This document shows, in pieces, positions 1 to 5,198 of a stretch of DNA of 5,198 nucleotides. Numbering within the stretch: position 1 is the stretch's first letter; every line of letters starts with the position of its first letter. Position numbers and translations under genes: made by a program. The DNA comes from Candidatus Segetimicrobium genomatis. Its GTDB lineage: Bacteria > Sysuimicrobiota > Sysuimicrobiia > Sysuimicrobiales > Segetimicrobiaceae. The notes beneath the pieces were generated by a model. It made no database searches. It was not told the origin of the DNA and saw only the letters and a program-made list of their open reading frames with translations. The stretch lies in assembly GCA_005883865.1 (NCBI GenBank), contig VBAO01000293.1, positions 1 through 5,198 on the forward strand. The letters run 5' to 3'.

Positions 1-92
1 AGCGCGGCACCCGCGACCCCCACCCCCGCGGCTGTCAGAAACCGGCGACGGCTCACCTTCCTGCGCGAACCTATGGCCACAGCGCGGTCCAT
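1..92 (-). CDS. Start of a Tat-exported protein (5' end only, runs off left edge)
   Basis: The complement from 92 down to 1 opens with ATG and stays open for 30 codons to the window edge. The peptide has a basic n-region, then SRRRFL at residues 14-19, then a small hydrophobic stretch (TAAGVGVAGAA). SRRRFL fits the twin-arginine consensus S/T-R-R-x-F-L, so the product should be folded in the cytoplasm and exported by the Tat translocon. ATG at 92 is chosen because an AAGGGGGGG purine tract sits 5 bases upstream; GTG at 80 or at 56 are alternatives, the latter leaving a shorter MSRRRFL-type start. The mature protein is outside the window, so its function is unknown. In bacteria that carry peptide-type ABC transporters, Tat leaders occur on substrate-binding proteins as well as on redox enzymes, so a binding protein is possible but only inferred. 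It lies 130 bp downstream of the DUF2848 module on the same strand. Confidence 0.62.
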   Translation of the reverse strand, partial: MDRAVAIGSRRKVSRRRFLTAAGVGVAGAA

Positions 93-97
93 TTGGA

Positions 98-106
98 CCC
101 CCCCTT
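98..106 (-). promoter_or_regulatory. Ribosome binding site of the Tat-signal gene
   Basis: On the complement the bases read AAGGGGGGG followed by TCCAA and then ATG at 92. The G-rich tract can pair with the CCUCC of 16S rRNA, although it lacks the exact GGAGG core. The 5-base spacing is acceptable and supports ATG 92 over the downstream GTG codons, which have no comparable tract at a suitable distance. Confidence 0.4.
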
Positions 107-194
107 GACCCCCGATCGGAGGTCTTTCTATCGACAGATTGTACGTAGATACGATGGCCGGGGTGGCCCTCCCTTCTGGGGGACGTCTGTGGCA

Positions 195-216
195 CCCCAG
201 GCGGGAAACCCTGGGG
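195..216 (-). terminator. Short hairpin after the DUF2848 stop codon, possible weak terminator
   Basis: CCCCAGG at 195-201 is exactly complementary to CCTGGGG at 210-216, giving a 7-bp GC-rich stem with an 8-base loop. It begins 6 bases after the TGA at 225-223. No T-rich tract follows on the complement, so it is not a standard intrinsic terminator. It could be an RNA-stabilising 3' stem, a weak pause site, or chance in GC-rich DNA. Confidence 0.25.
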
Positions 217-222
217 CGACCG

Positions 223-912
223 TCAGGCCAGCGGGTTGTCCACGAGCGCGACGTCGTACTCGTGGACGATCGAGCGCCCGAGGCGGGGGTCTACGAGGCT
301 CATCCGGAACCCGTCGCCGTACCGGAGGGCGCCGCCGAGGGTCGGGACCGTGCCGGAGAAGAGCACGACGGCGGCCCCCTCGCCGAGCCGCCCGGCGAGG
401 CGGCCCAGCCAGTACGCCGGGGCGAGCAGCTCGGCGATCGGTGCCTCCTGGTACGGCTCCCACGTGCCCCCGGTCCGGACCCACGCCCGGAGGATGAGGT
501 CGTCCACGTGGTCGGCGGTCTCCGCATAATCCCAGGCCGTCCGCGCGAGGACGTTGGGGCAGATCTGCTTGGACAGCTCGATCGAGGTGGCCTCCACCTT
601 CCGATCCGTGTGGTCGCTCCCGACGGTCAACGCGACCCGCTCCCGGGTGGCGATGAGCACGTACTCCACCTCGCCCGAGCTCTGGGGGGAGTAGATCTCG
701 ATCCGGTCCCCCTGGGTGAGCATCGCCCGGGCCACCGGGAACACGATCGGGACTTGCTCGGGGGCGGGCACCCCCAGCGCTTGCATCTCTTTGATGTGGG
801 CGGCCACCGCTGCTTGATCCCTCCCGGCCCACCCTCCATTCAGAACTGTCCGGACCTGCGGCGTCCAGCGCCAGATGCCTGTCGAGGAGACCATCTCGAG
901 CTCAAGGCGCAT
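223..912 (-). other. DUF2848 module with its own plausible start codon
   Basis: From ATG 912 this segment encodes 229 residues, the usual size of a stand-alone DUF2848 protein. Family hallmarks seen (numbered in the fused frame) are NGGWAGRDQAAVAAHI (462-477), ALGVPAPEQVP (482-492), SSGEVEYVL (515-523), VGSDHTDRKVEA (534-545), SKQICPN (551-557) and a C-terminal LFSGTVPTLGG...YGDGF (621-639). The biochemical role of the family is not established to my knowledge. The C-terminal order of an SGT-like turn, a GD pair and a final beta-rich segment resembles fumarylacetoacetate hydrolase folds, which is inference only. DUF2848 genes are often found beside peptide-type ABC transporters, as here. There is no signal peptide or membrane helix, so this half is expected in the cytoplasm, either free or tethered to the membrane by the MFS half. 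Confidence 0.75.
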
Positions 913-2223
913 CGCCCGCTTCCTCCCCTGCCGTGCCCCCAGCATGGGGGGCATGGGGGGCACAATGGGGTACCCCGGAACCGTCGCCGGGATCCCACGG
1001 GGCCTGAGCAGCCCCCGAACCGTCAGCGTGCCTCCGAGACCCACCCCGCCCCCCACGATCAACCCGACGGGCAGCCCCCAGGTCCCGATGACGGCGCCCA
1101 TCAGCAACGCCCCGAAGGGAGCCAGACCATTGAACACGAGGGCGTAGACGCTCATCACCCGCCCTCTGAGTTCGTGGGGCGTTTCGAGCTGCACCGTGCT
1201 GTTCGCCGTCGCGGTGAACAGCACCATCCCCAACCCCGCCAGCAGCAGTTCGACCCCGGCCAGGTCCGGACGCGCGACCTGACTGAGGGCCAGCAGGCCC
1301 GTGCAAAGCAGCACGGCGCCCCAGAGCAGGTGCGCAGGTCGCGGGCCGCGGGCACTCGCTCCGGCCACGATCAACGACCCGACGAGCGCGCCGACGCCCT
1401 GGGCGGCCATGAGGAATCCGAAGCCGCTTGCGCCGAGGTGGAGCTGGCTGCGCGCCAGCACCGGCACGAACAGGTTGAAGTTCATCGCGAACAGGCTCAG
1501 CACGCCGAGCGTGACCAGGACGCGGAGGACCGGCGCCGTCGACCGGATGAACCCCACCCCCTCGGCGATGTGCGCGAGCCACCCGATTCCCGGCGCCACC
1601 CGGACCGTGGGCACGATCCGCAAGGCGCCGAGCGCCGCCAGCACCGCGAGGAAGCTCGCGGCGTTCGCGAGAAACGCCACGCCCACCCCCCAGGCGGCGA
1701 TGATCAGGCCGGCCAGCCCGGGCCCGACGAGGCGCGCCGAGTTGAACACCGCGGAGTTGAGGGCAATGGCCCCCGTGAGATCCTCCGTCCCCCCGACCAT
1801 CTCCACGATGAACGCCTGCCGCGCCGGGACATCGAAGGCGTTGACCGTCCCCAGCAGCGCCGCCAGCACCGCCACGTGCCAGTACCGGACGTGCCCGGTG
1901 ATCGTGAGCAGGCCCAGGCCCAGCGCGAGGACGAGGAACAGCGCCTGGGTGTACATGATGAGGACCCGCTTCGGCACCCGATCCACGACGACGCCGGCCG
2001 GGAGCGAAAACAGGAGGACCGGCGACCACTGGAGCGCGCCGATCACGCCGAGGAGGAACGGAGAGCGGGTCAGGGTCAGCACGAGCCACGCCTGGCCCAC
2101 CGTCTGCATCCAGGTGCCGACGAGTGAGATCCCCTGGCCGGCGAAGAAGAGCCTGAGGTTGCGGTGCCGCAGCGGGGCCAGAACGGGAAGGCGGTCGCGG
2201 CCCGCGCCCCCCTCCCTGCTCAT
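223..2223 (-). CDS. MFS_3-type exporter fused in frame to a DUF2848 domain
   Basis: This is a single 666-residue open frame. Residues 1-437 are a major facilitator of the MFS_3/EntS-like group, an inner-membrane proton-driven exporter that normally has 12 helices in about 400-430 residues. Seen directly: the N-terminal LRHRNLRLFFAGQ block (18-30), GTWMQ (36-40), motif A as GVVVDRVPKR (77-86), the helix 4-5 block with DVPARQAF (131-138) and the C-half motif ELRGRVMSVYALVFNG (351-366). The substrate cannot be predicted. After a proline-rich linker (PIVPPMPPM, 419-427) and a basic GARQGRKRA stretch, residues 438-666 match a full DUF2848 protein. ATG 2223 overlaps the ABC stop codon as ATGA, has only a weak upstream ribosome site, and is probably reached by translational coupling. 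Full length is unusual: family members of each half are normally separate proteins. A good internal start at 912 means that two products may be made, and a one-base indel in the linker would separate the genes. Confidence 0.85.
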   Translation of the reverse strand: MSREGGAGRDRLPVLAPLRHRNLRLFFAGQGISLVGTWMQTVGQAWLVLTLTRSPFLLGVIGALQWSPVLLFSLPAGVVVDRVPKRVLIMYTQALFLVLALGLGLLTITGHVRYWHVAVLAALLGTVNAFDVPARQAFIVEMVGGTEDLTGAIALNSAVFNSARLVGPGLAGLIIAAWGVGVAFLANAASFLAVLAALGALRIVPTVRVAPGIGWLAHIAEGVGFIRSTAPVLRVLVTLGVLSLFAMNFNLFVPVLARSQLHLGASGFGFLMAAQGVGALVGSLIVAGASARGPRPAHLLWGAVLLCTGLLALSQVARPDLAGVELLLAGLGMVLFTATANSTVQLETPHELRGRVMSVYALVFNGLAPFGALLMGAVIGTWGLPVGLIVGGGVGLGGTLTVRGLLRPRGIPATVPGYPIVPPMPPMLGARQGRKRAMRLELEMVSSTGIWRWTPQVRTVLNGGWAGRDQAAVAAHIKEMQALGVPAPEQVPIVFPVARAMLTQGDRIEIYSPQSSGEVEYVLIATRERVALTVGSDHTDRKVEATSIELSKQICPNVLARTAWDYAETADHVDDLILRAWVRTGGTWEPYQEAPIAELLAPAYWLGRLAGRLGEGAAVVLFSGTVPTLGGALRYGDGFRMSLVDPRLGRSIVHEYDVALVDNPLA
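921..929 (-). promoter_or_regulatory. Internal Shine-Dalgarno before the DUF2848 ATG
   Basis: The complement reads AGGGGAGGA, containing an exact GGAGG core (926-922), with 9 bases between that core and ATG 912. It is the best ribosome binding site in the window, better than those of the ABC or MFS starts. Its position inside an open frame at a domain seam suggests that DUF2848 was, or still is, translated on its own. Confidence 0.6.
943..960. repeat. Tandem 9-bp repeat with G6 runs at the MFS/DUF2848 seam
   Basis: CATGGGGGG occurs twice head to tail (943-951 and 952-960), encoding Pro-Pro-Met twice on the complement. A related but imperfect AATGGGG follows at 964-970. Two six-base homopolymers in a tandem repeat are a natural slippage site in the cell and a common place for sequencing or assembly indels. 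One extra base here would move the MFS frame onto a TGA at 904-902, overlapping the DUF2848 start by 11 bases. Confidence 0.8.
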
Positions 2224-3053
2224 TCGGCCCAGATGCCGAGCCGCTGCGCGCCTGTGACGAGCGCGCGGGTATACGGATGCTGGGGGGAGGCAAACAACCG
2301 GTGCGTCTCGGCCGATTCGACGATTCGCCCGGCGCGCATCACGTGGACCAGCTCGGACGTCTGGGCGACGACCCCGAGGTCGTGGGTGATCAGCAGCACC
2401 GACATCCCGAGCTCGTGCTGGAGACGGGCGAGAAGATCGAGGATCTGCGCCTGTACGGTCACGTCCAGGTTGGCGGTCGGCTCGTCGGCGATCAGCAGCG
2501 CCGGCCCCGGGGCGATCGCCGCGGCGATGAGCACGCGCTGCCGCTGTCCCCCCGACAGCTCGTGCGGGTACCGCTTGACCAGCGACGGATCCAGCCCGAC
2601 GCGCTGCAGGGCTTCGGCGGCCCGCTCGCGGGAACCCCGGCGGCCCAGGTGGGCGACGATGCCCTCCCTGACCTGGTCGCCGACCGACATCACGGGATCG
2701 AGCGCGGAGGTGGGCTCCTGAAAGATGATCGCGATCCGCCGTCCGCGGTACGCCTGCATCTCCCGCTCGGAGAGCGGGACCAGATCGGTGCCGTCGACCA
2801 GGATCCGGCCGGCGGTGATCCGCGCGGGGACGGGAAAGAGCTTCAGCACCGCGCAGGCGGTCATCGATTTCCCGGCGCCCGACCCGCCGACCAGGGCGAC
2901 GAATTTGCCGGACGGGACGTCGAGCGAAACGTCCTCCAGCACCACGAGGTCGCCGCCCGCTTTGGGGATCGTGACCGAGAGCCCCTCGATCCGCAGTTCA
3001 CCGCCGGCTCCTCGATCGCCCTGCGGGGAGCGCGGGGCCGCGGTCGGACTCAT
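2220..3053 (-). CDS. Peptide/nickel-type ABC transporter ATP-binding protein (DppD/OppD/NikD-like)
   Basis: The 277-residue product is a cytoplasmic ABC ATPase that would power an inner-membrane transporter. Visible motifs: Walker A GGSGAGKS (56-63), Q-loop in IIFQEPTSALDPVMSVGDQV (109-128), signature LSGGQRQR (166-173), Walker B ALLIADEP with Glu191, D-loop ANLD (194-197) and switch His224 in LLITHDLG. The EPTSALDPVM and SPQHPYTRALV blocks are typical of the oligopeptide/dipeptide/nickel subfamily. All catalytic residues are present. It ends just after HPYTRALV, whereas DppD/OppD proteins usually continue about 40-50 residues with a cysteine-bearing tail; this length is closer to NikD. A 19-residue Gly/Arg-rich lead precedes the domain. 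ATG 3053 overlaps the stop of the RND tail (ATGA) and has no strong ribosome site, so coupling is likely. No permease or second ATPase gene is visible. Import of peptides or similar ligands is inferred; the substrate is unknown. Confidence 0.9.
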   Translation of the reverse strand: MSPTAAPRSPQGDRGAGGELRIEGLSVTIPKAGGDLVVLEDVSLDVPSGKFVALVGGSGAGKSMTACAVLKLFPVPARITAGRILVDGTDLVPLSEREMQAYRGRRIAIIFQEPTSALDPVMSVGDQVREGIVAHLGRRGSRERAAEALQRVGLDPSLVKRYPHELSGGQRQRVLIAAAIAPGPALLIADEPTANLDVTVQAQILDLLARLQHELGMSVLLITHDLGVVAQTSELVHVMRAGRIVESAETHRLFASPQHPYTRALVTGAQRLGIWAE

Positions 3054-3169
3054 TCAGTCTGCGCCCGCTTGCGGCGCGGCAGCCACTCTTCGAAGGTGAC
3101 GTAGAGGGTCGGGATCAAGAGGAGGGTCAGGCCCGTCGAGACGGTGAGCCCGCCGATCACCGCGCGGGC
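3050..3169 (-). pseudogene. Out-of-frame C-terminal remnant of the RND permease
   Basis: In a different frame from the main RND segment the complement encodes ARAVIGGLTVSTGLTLLLIP, then TLYVTFEEW and a basic tail ending RAQTE at TGA 3052-3050. This is the standard last helix and C-terminus of RND pumps. Its stop forms an ATGA overlap with the ABC start, so it is the native gene end. Family members normally have about 17 residues, of the type LPMALGxGEGxExxAPL, between ATILGM and ARAVIGG; these are missing here. The break is therefore a deletion of about 50 bases that is not a multiple of three, lying around 3166-3175, rather than a simple one-base slip. This fragment is unlikely to be translated on its own. 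Confidence 0.8.
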
Positions 3170-5198
3170 ATCCCCAGGATCGTGGCGAGCGCGGTCATGA
3201 GGATCGGCCGCAGCCGGATCCGCCCCGCCCGGAGCACCGCGTCGCGGAGCGCCAGCCCGCGATCCTGCTGCTGGTTTGCATAGTCCACGAGCAGGATGCC
3301 GTTCGACACCACGACGCCCACCATGGTGATCACGCCCATGAAGGACATGATCGACAGCGTGGTGTGGGTGAGCAGCAGCATCCAGATGACGCCGATGATC
3401 CCGAGCGGCACCGTGAACATGACCACGAAGGGGTCCAGCAGCGACTGGAACTGCGACGCCATGATCATGTAGACGAGCATCAGGGCCAGCCCCAGCGCAA
3501 ACCCGAGGCTGCCGAAGGCGCTCTGCTGCTGCTCGGTCTGCCCGGCCATATGGTAGGTAAACCCCTGCGGAAACGGCAGCTGACCCAGCCGGCCGGCGAT
3601 TTCCTGCGAGACCGCGCCGAGCGGCCGGCCGACGACGTTCGCAGTCACATCGATCACCCGCTGCTCGTTCTTCCGGGCGATCTGGAGCGGCTGGCTCCCG
3701 AGCGTGATTTGGGCCACGTCTCGGACCCGGATCGGGACCAACGGCCCGGTCGACGGCGCCGATCCCGGCCCGGGGTCGGCGAGGGCGGCCAGCGGGACGT
3801 CACCCAAGTCCTCGGGGTGGGTGCGGTATTGATCCATGAGCCGGACGACGATGTTGTACTCATTCCCCGTGATCGGGTCGATGAACTGGCTGGCCGTGCC
3901 CACGTTCCCGGAGATCGCCATATCGACCGCGTTCGCGACGGCGGTCGACGACAGGCCGAGCTGGGCGGCCTTATCGTTGTCCAAGGCGACGGTGAAGGCG
4001 GGGTACTGGCCCCGCGGCGTGATCTGGACGTCGGCGGTGCCGGGGACGGCCGACACGATCCCGGCCACTTCCTGGGCAAACTGGCCGCCGACCTGCTGGT
4101 CATATCCCAGCAGCTGGATATCGATCGGGGCCGCCGACCCGAAATTGACGACCCGGTTCTGGAGCCCGCCCGCGCGGACGAACGTTTGGACGCCGGGGAA
4201 CTTGCCGGCGAGCGCCCTGCGCACGTCGTTCGCCAAGTCATCGGTCGAGCGGCGACGCTCCGTCGGCGGCACCAACCGCACCTGAATGTTCGACAGGTTC
4301 GTCCCCGCGTTCCCCCCGAATCCACCGCCGCTCGAGGGAAACCCGGAGTTCGTGTAGATGGTAATCAGGTCGTGGGCGGGGATCACCTGACGGACCACCC
4401 CGGCCACCTGCTCGGCCAGCCCCGAGGTCACCTGCACGGCCGTTCCCTTGGGGGCTTCGAGGTTGACCTGGAACTGGCTCTCGTCCGTCGCCGGGAAGAA
4501 CTCCGTCCCGATGCCCCGCGCGGCGACGAGGGAGGTCACCAGCACCGCACCGATCCCGGCCAGGACCACGGTGCGATGGTGGAGCGTCCAGCCGAGGGCA
4601 TGCTGGTACCCTTCATCGAGGCGGTCCATCAAGCCCTCGCTCCACCGGTTGAACCGCGGCACGATCCCGCTGCCTTCCGTGTTCAGGGTCCCAGCGCGCA
4701 GCAGCTTGGTGCTCAGCACCGGGTCGATCGTCATCGACACCACGTAGGAGGCCCCGAGCGCAAAGACGATCGTGAGCGCCATGGGCACAAAGAGCCGCTG
4801 CGCGATCCCGCTCAGGAACACCACCGGGAAGAACACCGCGATCGTCGCCGCGGTGGACGCCAGGACGGGGAGTCCGACTTCCTGGGTGGCCGTGAGCACC
4901 GCGTCGAGGACGCCGCGCCCCGGAGTCGCGAGGTGGCGCGTGATGTTCTCCCGCACCACGATCGCGTCGTCGACCAGGCGGCCCATCGCCAGCGTGAGCC
5001 CGCCGAGCGTGAAGACGTTGAGGGTCTGCCCGGTAAAGTAGAGCATCAACAGCGCGCTGGACACGGACAGCGGAATCCCGACCCCGACGATGAACAGGCT
5101 CCAGAAACTCCGCAGGAACACCAGCACGACGCCGAAGGTCAATAGCGCGCCGATGATCGCCTCTTGTCCGAGCGTTTTGATCGCGGCCCGGATATACC
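3157..5198 (-). CDS. RND efflux permease (AcrB/HAE1-like), 5' end outside window, 3' end frameshifted
   Basis: The frame is open from the right edge, with no true start inside; the TTG at 5142 is internal. About 679 residues are visible, beginning near AcrB residue 330, so roughly a third of the protein is missing. Seen, numbered from the first visible codon: helices 2-3, the helix-4 proton-relay motif GRLVDDAIVVREN with Asp76 and Asp77 (AcrB Asp407/408), helices 5-6 (PVLASTAATIAVFFPVVFLSG), a TM7/porter transition GTEFFPATDESQF, the second porter and docking region with a glycine-rich SSGGGFGG loop, then helices 8-11. The AcrB Lys940 position is Ser (VVSNGILLVDYAN), as in other divergent RND groups. 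The protein would work as an inner-membrane proton antiporter with a periplasmic adaptor and outer-membrane channel, likely encoded upstream. The frame stops at TGA 3159-3157 right after RPILMTALATILGM, losing the loop and helix 12. The truncated product is probably inactive unless the break is an assembly artefact. Confidence 0.88.
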   Translation of the reverse strand, partial: YIRAAIKTLGQEAIIGALLTFGVVLVFLRSFWSLFIVGVGIPLSVSSALLMLYFTGQTLNVFTLGGLTLAMGRLVDDAIVVRENITRHLATPGRGVLDAVLTATQEVGLPVLASTAATIAVFFPVVFLSGIAQRLFVPMALTIVFALGASYVVSMTIDPVLSTKLLRAGTLNTEGSGIVPRFNRWSEGLMDRLDEGYQHALGWTLHHRTVVLAGIGAVLVTSLVAARGIGTEFFPATDESQFQVNLEAPKGTAVQVTSGLAEQVAGVVRQVIPAHDLITIYTNSGFPSSGGGFGGNAGTNLSNIQVRLVPPTERRRSTDDLANDVRRALAGKFPGVQTFVRAGGLQNRVVNFGSAAPIDIQLLGYDQQVGGQFAQEVAGIVSAVPGTADVQITPRGQYPAFTVALDNDKAAQLGLSSTAVANAVDMAISGNVGTASQFIDPITGNEYNIVVRLMDQYRTHPEDLGDVPLAALADPGPGSAPSTGPLVPIRVRDVAQITLGSQPLQIARKNEQRVIDVTANVVGRPLGAVSQEIAGRLGQLPFPQGFTYHMAGQTEQQQSAFGSLGFALGLALMLVYMIMASQFQSLLDPFVVMFTVPLGIIGVIWMLLLTHTTLSIMSFMGVITMVGVVVSNGILLVDYANQQQDRGLALRDAVLRAGRIRLRPILMTALATILGMPAR

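Noticed and set aside
142..147. TACGTA palindrome as a possible operator
   Set aside because: Only 6 bp with no longer dyad around it, and no regulator gene in view.
139..2127. Long open frame of 662 codons on the plus strand opposite the MFS-DUF2848 gene
   Set aside because: The translation is rich in Arg, His, Pro, Gln and Glu with no recognisable fold, and it lies antisense to a gene with clear family motifs. It is a GC-rich shadow frame.
902..2293. 463-codon minus-strand frame overlapping the MFS gene in another phase
   Set aside because: Arg/Gly/Ala/Pro-rich with no motif along its length. Only its last codons matter, as the place where the MFS would stop after a one-base shift.
2277..3104. 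Plus-strand frame opposite the ABC gene
   Set aside because: Antisense shadow of an ATPase with all catalytic motifs intact.
3157..3175. Programmed ribosomal frameshift joining the two RND parts
   Set aside because: No slippery heptamer is apparent at the seam, and about 17 conserved residues would still be missing after any shift, so a deletion explains it better.
3364..5145. Long open frame of 593 codons on the plus strand opposite the RND gene
   Set aside because: Low-complexity charged composition with no domain; the complementary RND frame has conserved motifs throughout.
1..5198. CRISPR array, tRNA, rRNA or insertion sequence
   Set aside because: No regularly spaced repeats, no tRNA or rRNA-like segments, and no transposase or terminal inverted repeats were seen; coding density leaves only about 130 bp of gap.

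Overview
The window is about two thirds GC and almost fully coding on the minus strand. It comes from the chromosome of a high-GC bacterium with an envelope: there is an RND pump and a twin-arginine (Tat) signal peptide. The phylum cannot be read from this sequence. The gene mix (HAE-type RND pump, peptide/nickel-type ABC ATPase, MFS_3 exporter, DUF2848 protein, Tat-exported protein) would fit an uncultured soil or groundwater lineage, but that is a guess.

Reading in the direction of transcription, from right to left: (1) 5198-3157 is an RND efflux permease that enters from beyond the right edge. It is broken near its C-terminus, and its last 39 codons lie in another frame at 3169-3050. (2) 3053-2220 is a peptide/nickel-type ABC transporter ATPase with all catalytic motifs but a short C-terminus. 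(3) 2223-223 is one open frame encoding an MFS_3 exporter (residues 1-437) joined in frame to a complete DUF2848 module (residues 438-666). (4) A 130-bp gap holds a short hairpin. (5) 92-1 is the start of a gene with a clear Tat signal peptide that runs off the left edge.

The junctions RND/ABC and ABC/MFS are both 4-bp ATGA overlaps, so the three genes look like one translationally coupled transcription unit. The first overlap uses the stop codon of the out-of-frame RND tail. This shows that the tail is the original end of the pump gene and that the break came later or is an assembly error.

The points most worth a second look are the MFS-DUF2848 fusion, which has a strong internal Shine-Dalgarno and start codon at the seam and a 9-bp tandem G-run repeat just before it; the RND lesion, which looks like a non-triplet deletion of about 50 bp rather than a one-base slip; and the unusual sequence of three unrelated transporter classes in one overlapping operon. 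No RNA gene, CRISPR array, insertion sequence or clearly new system is visible.
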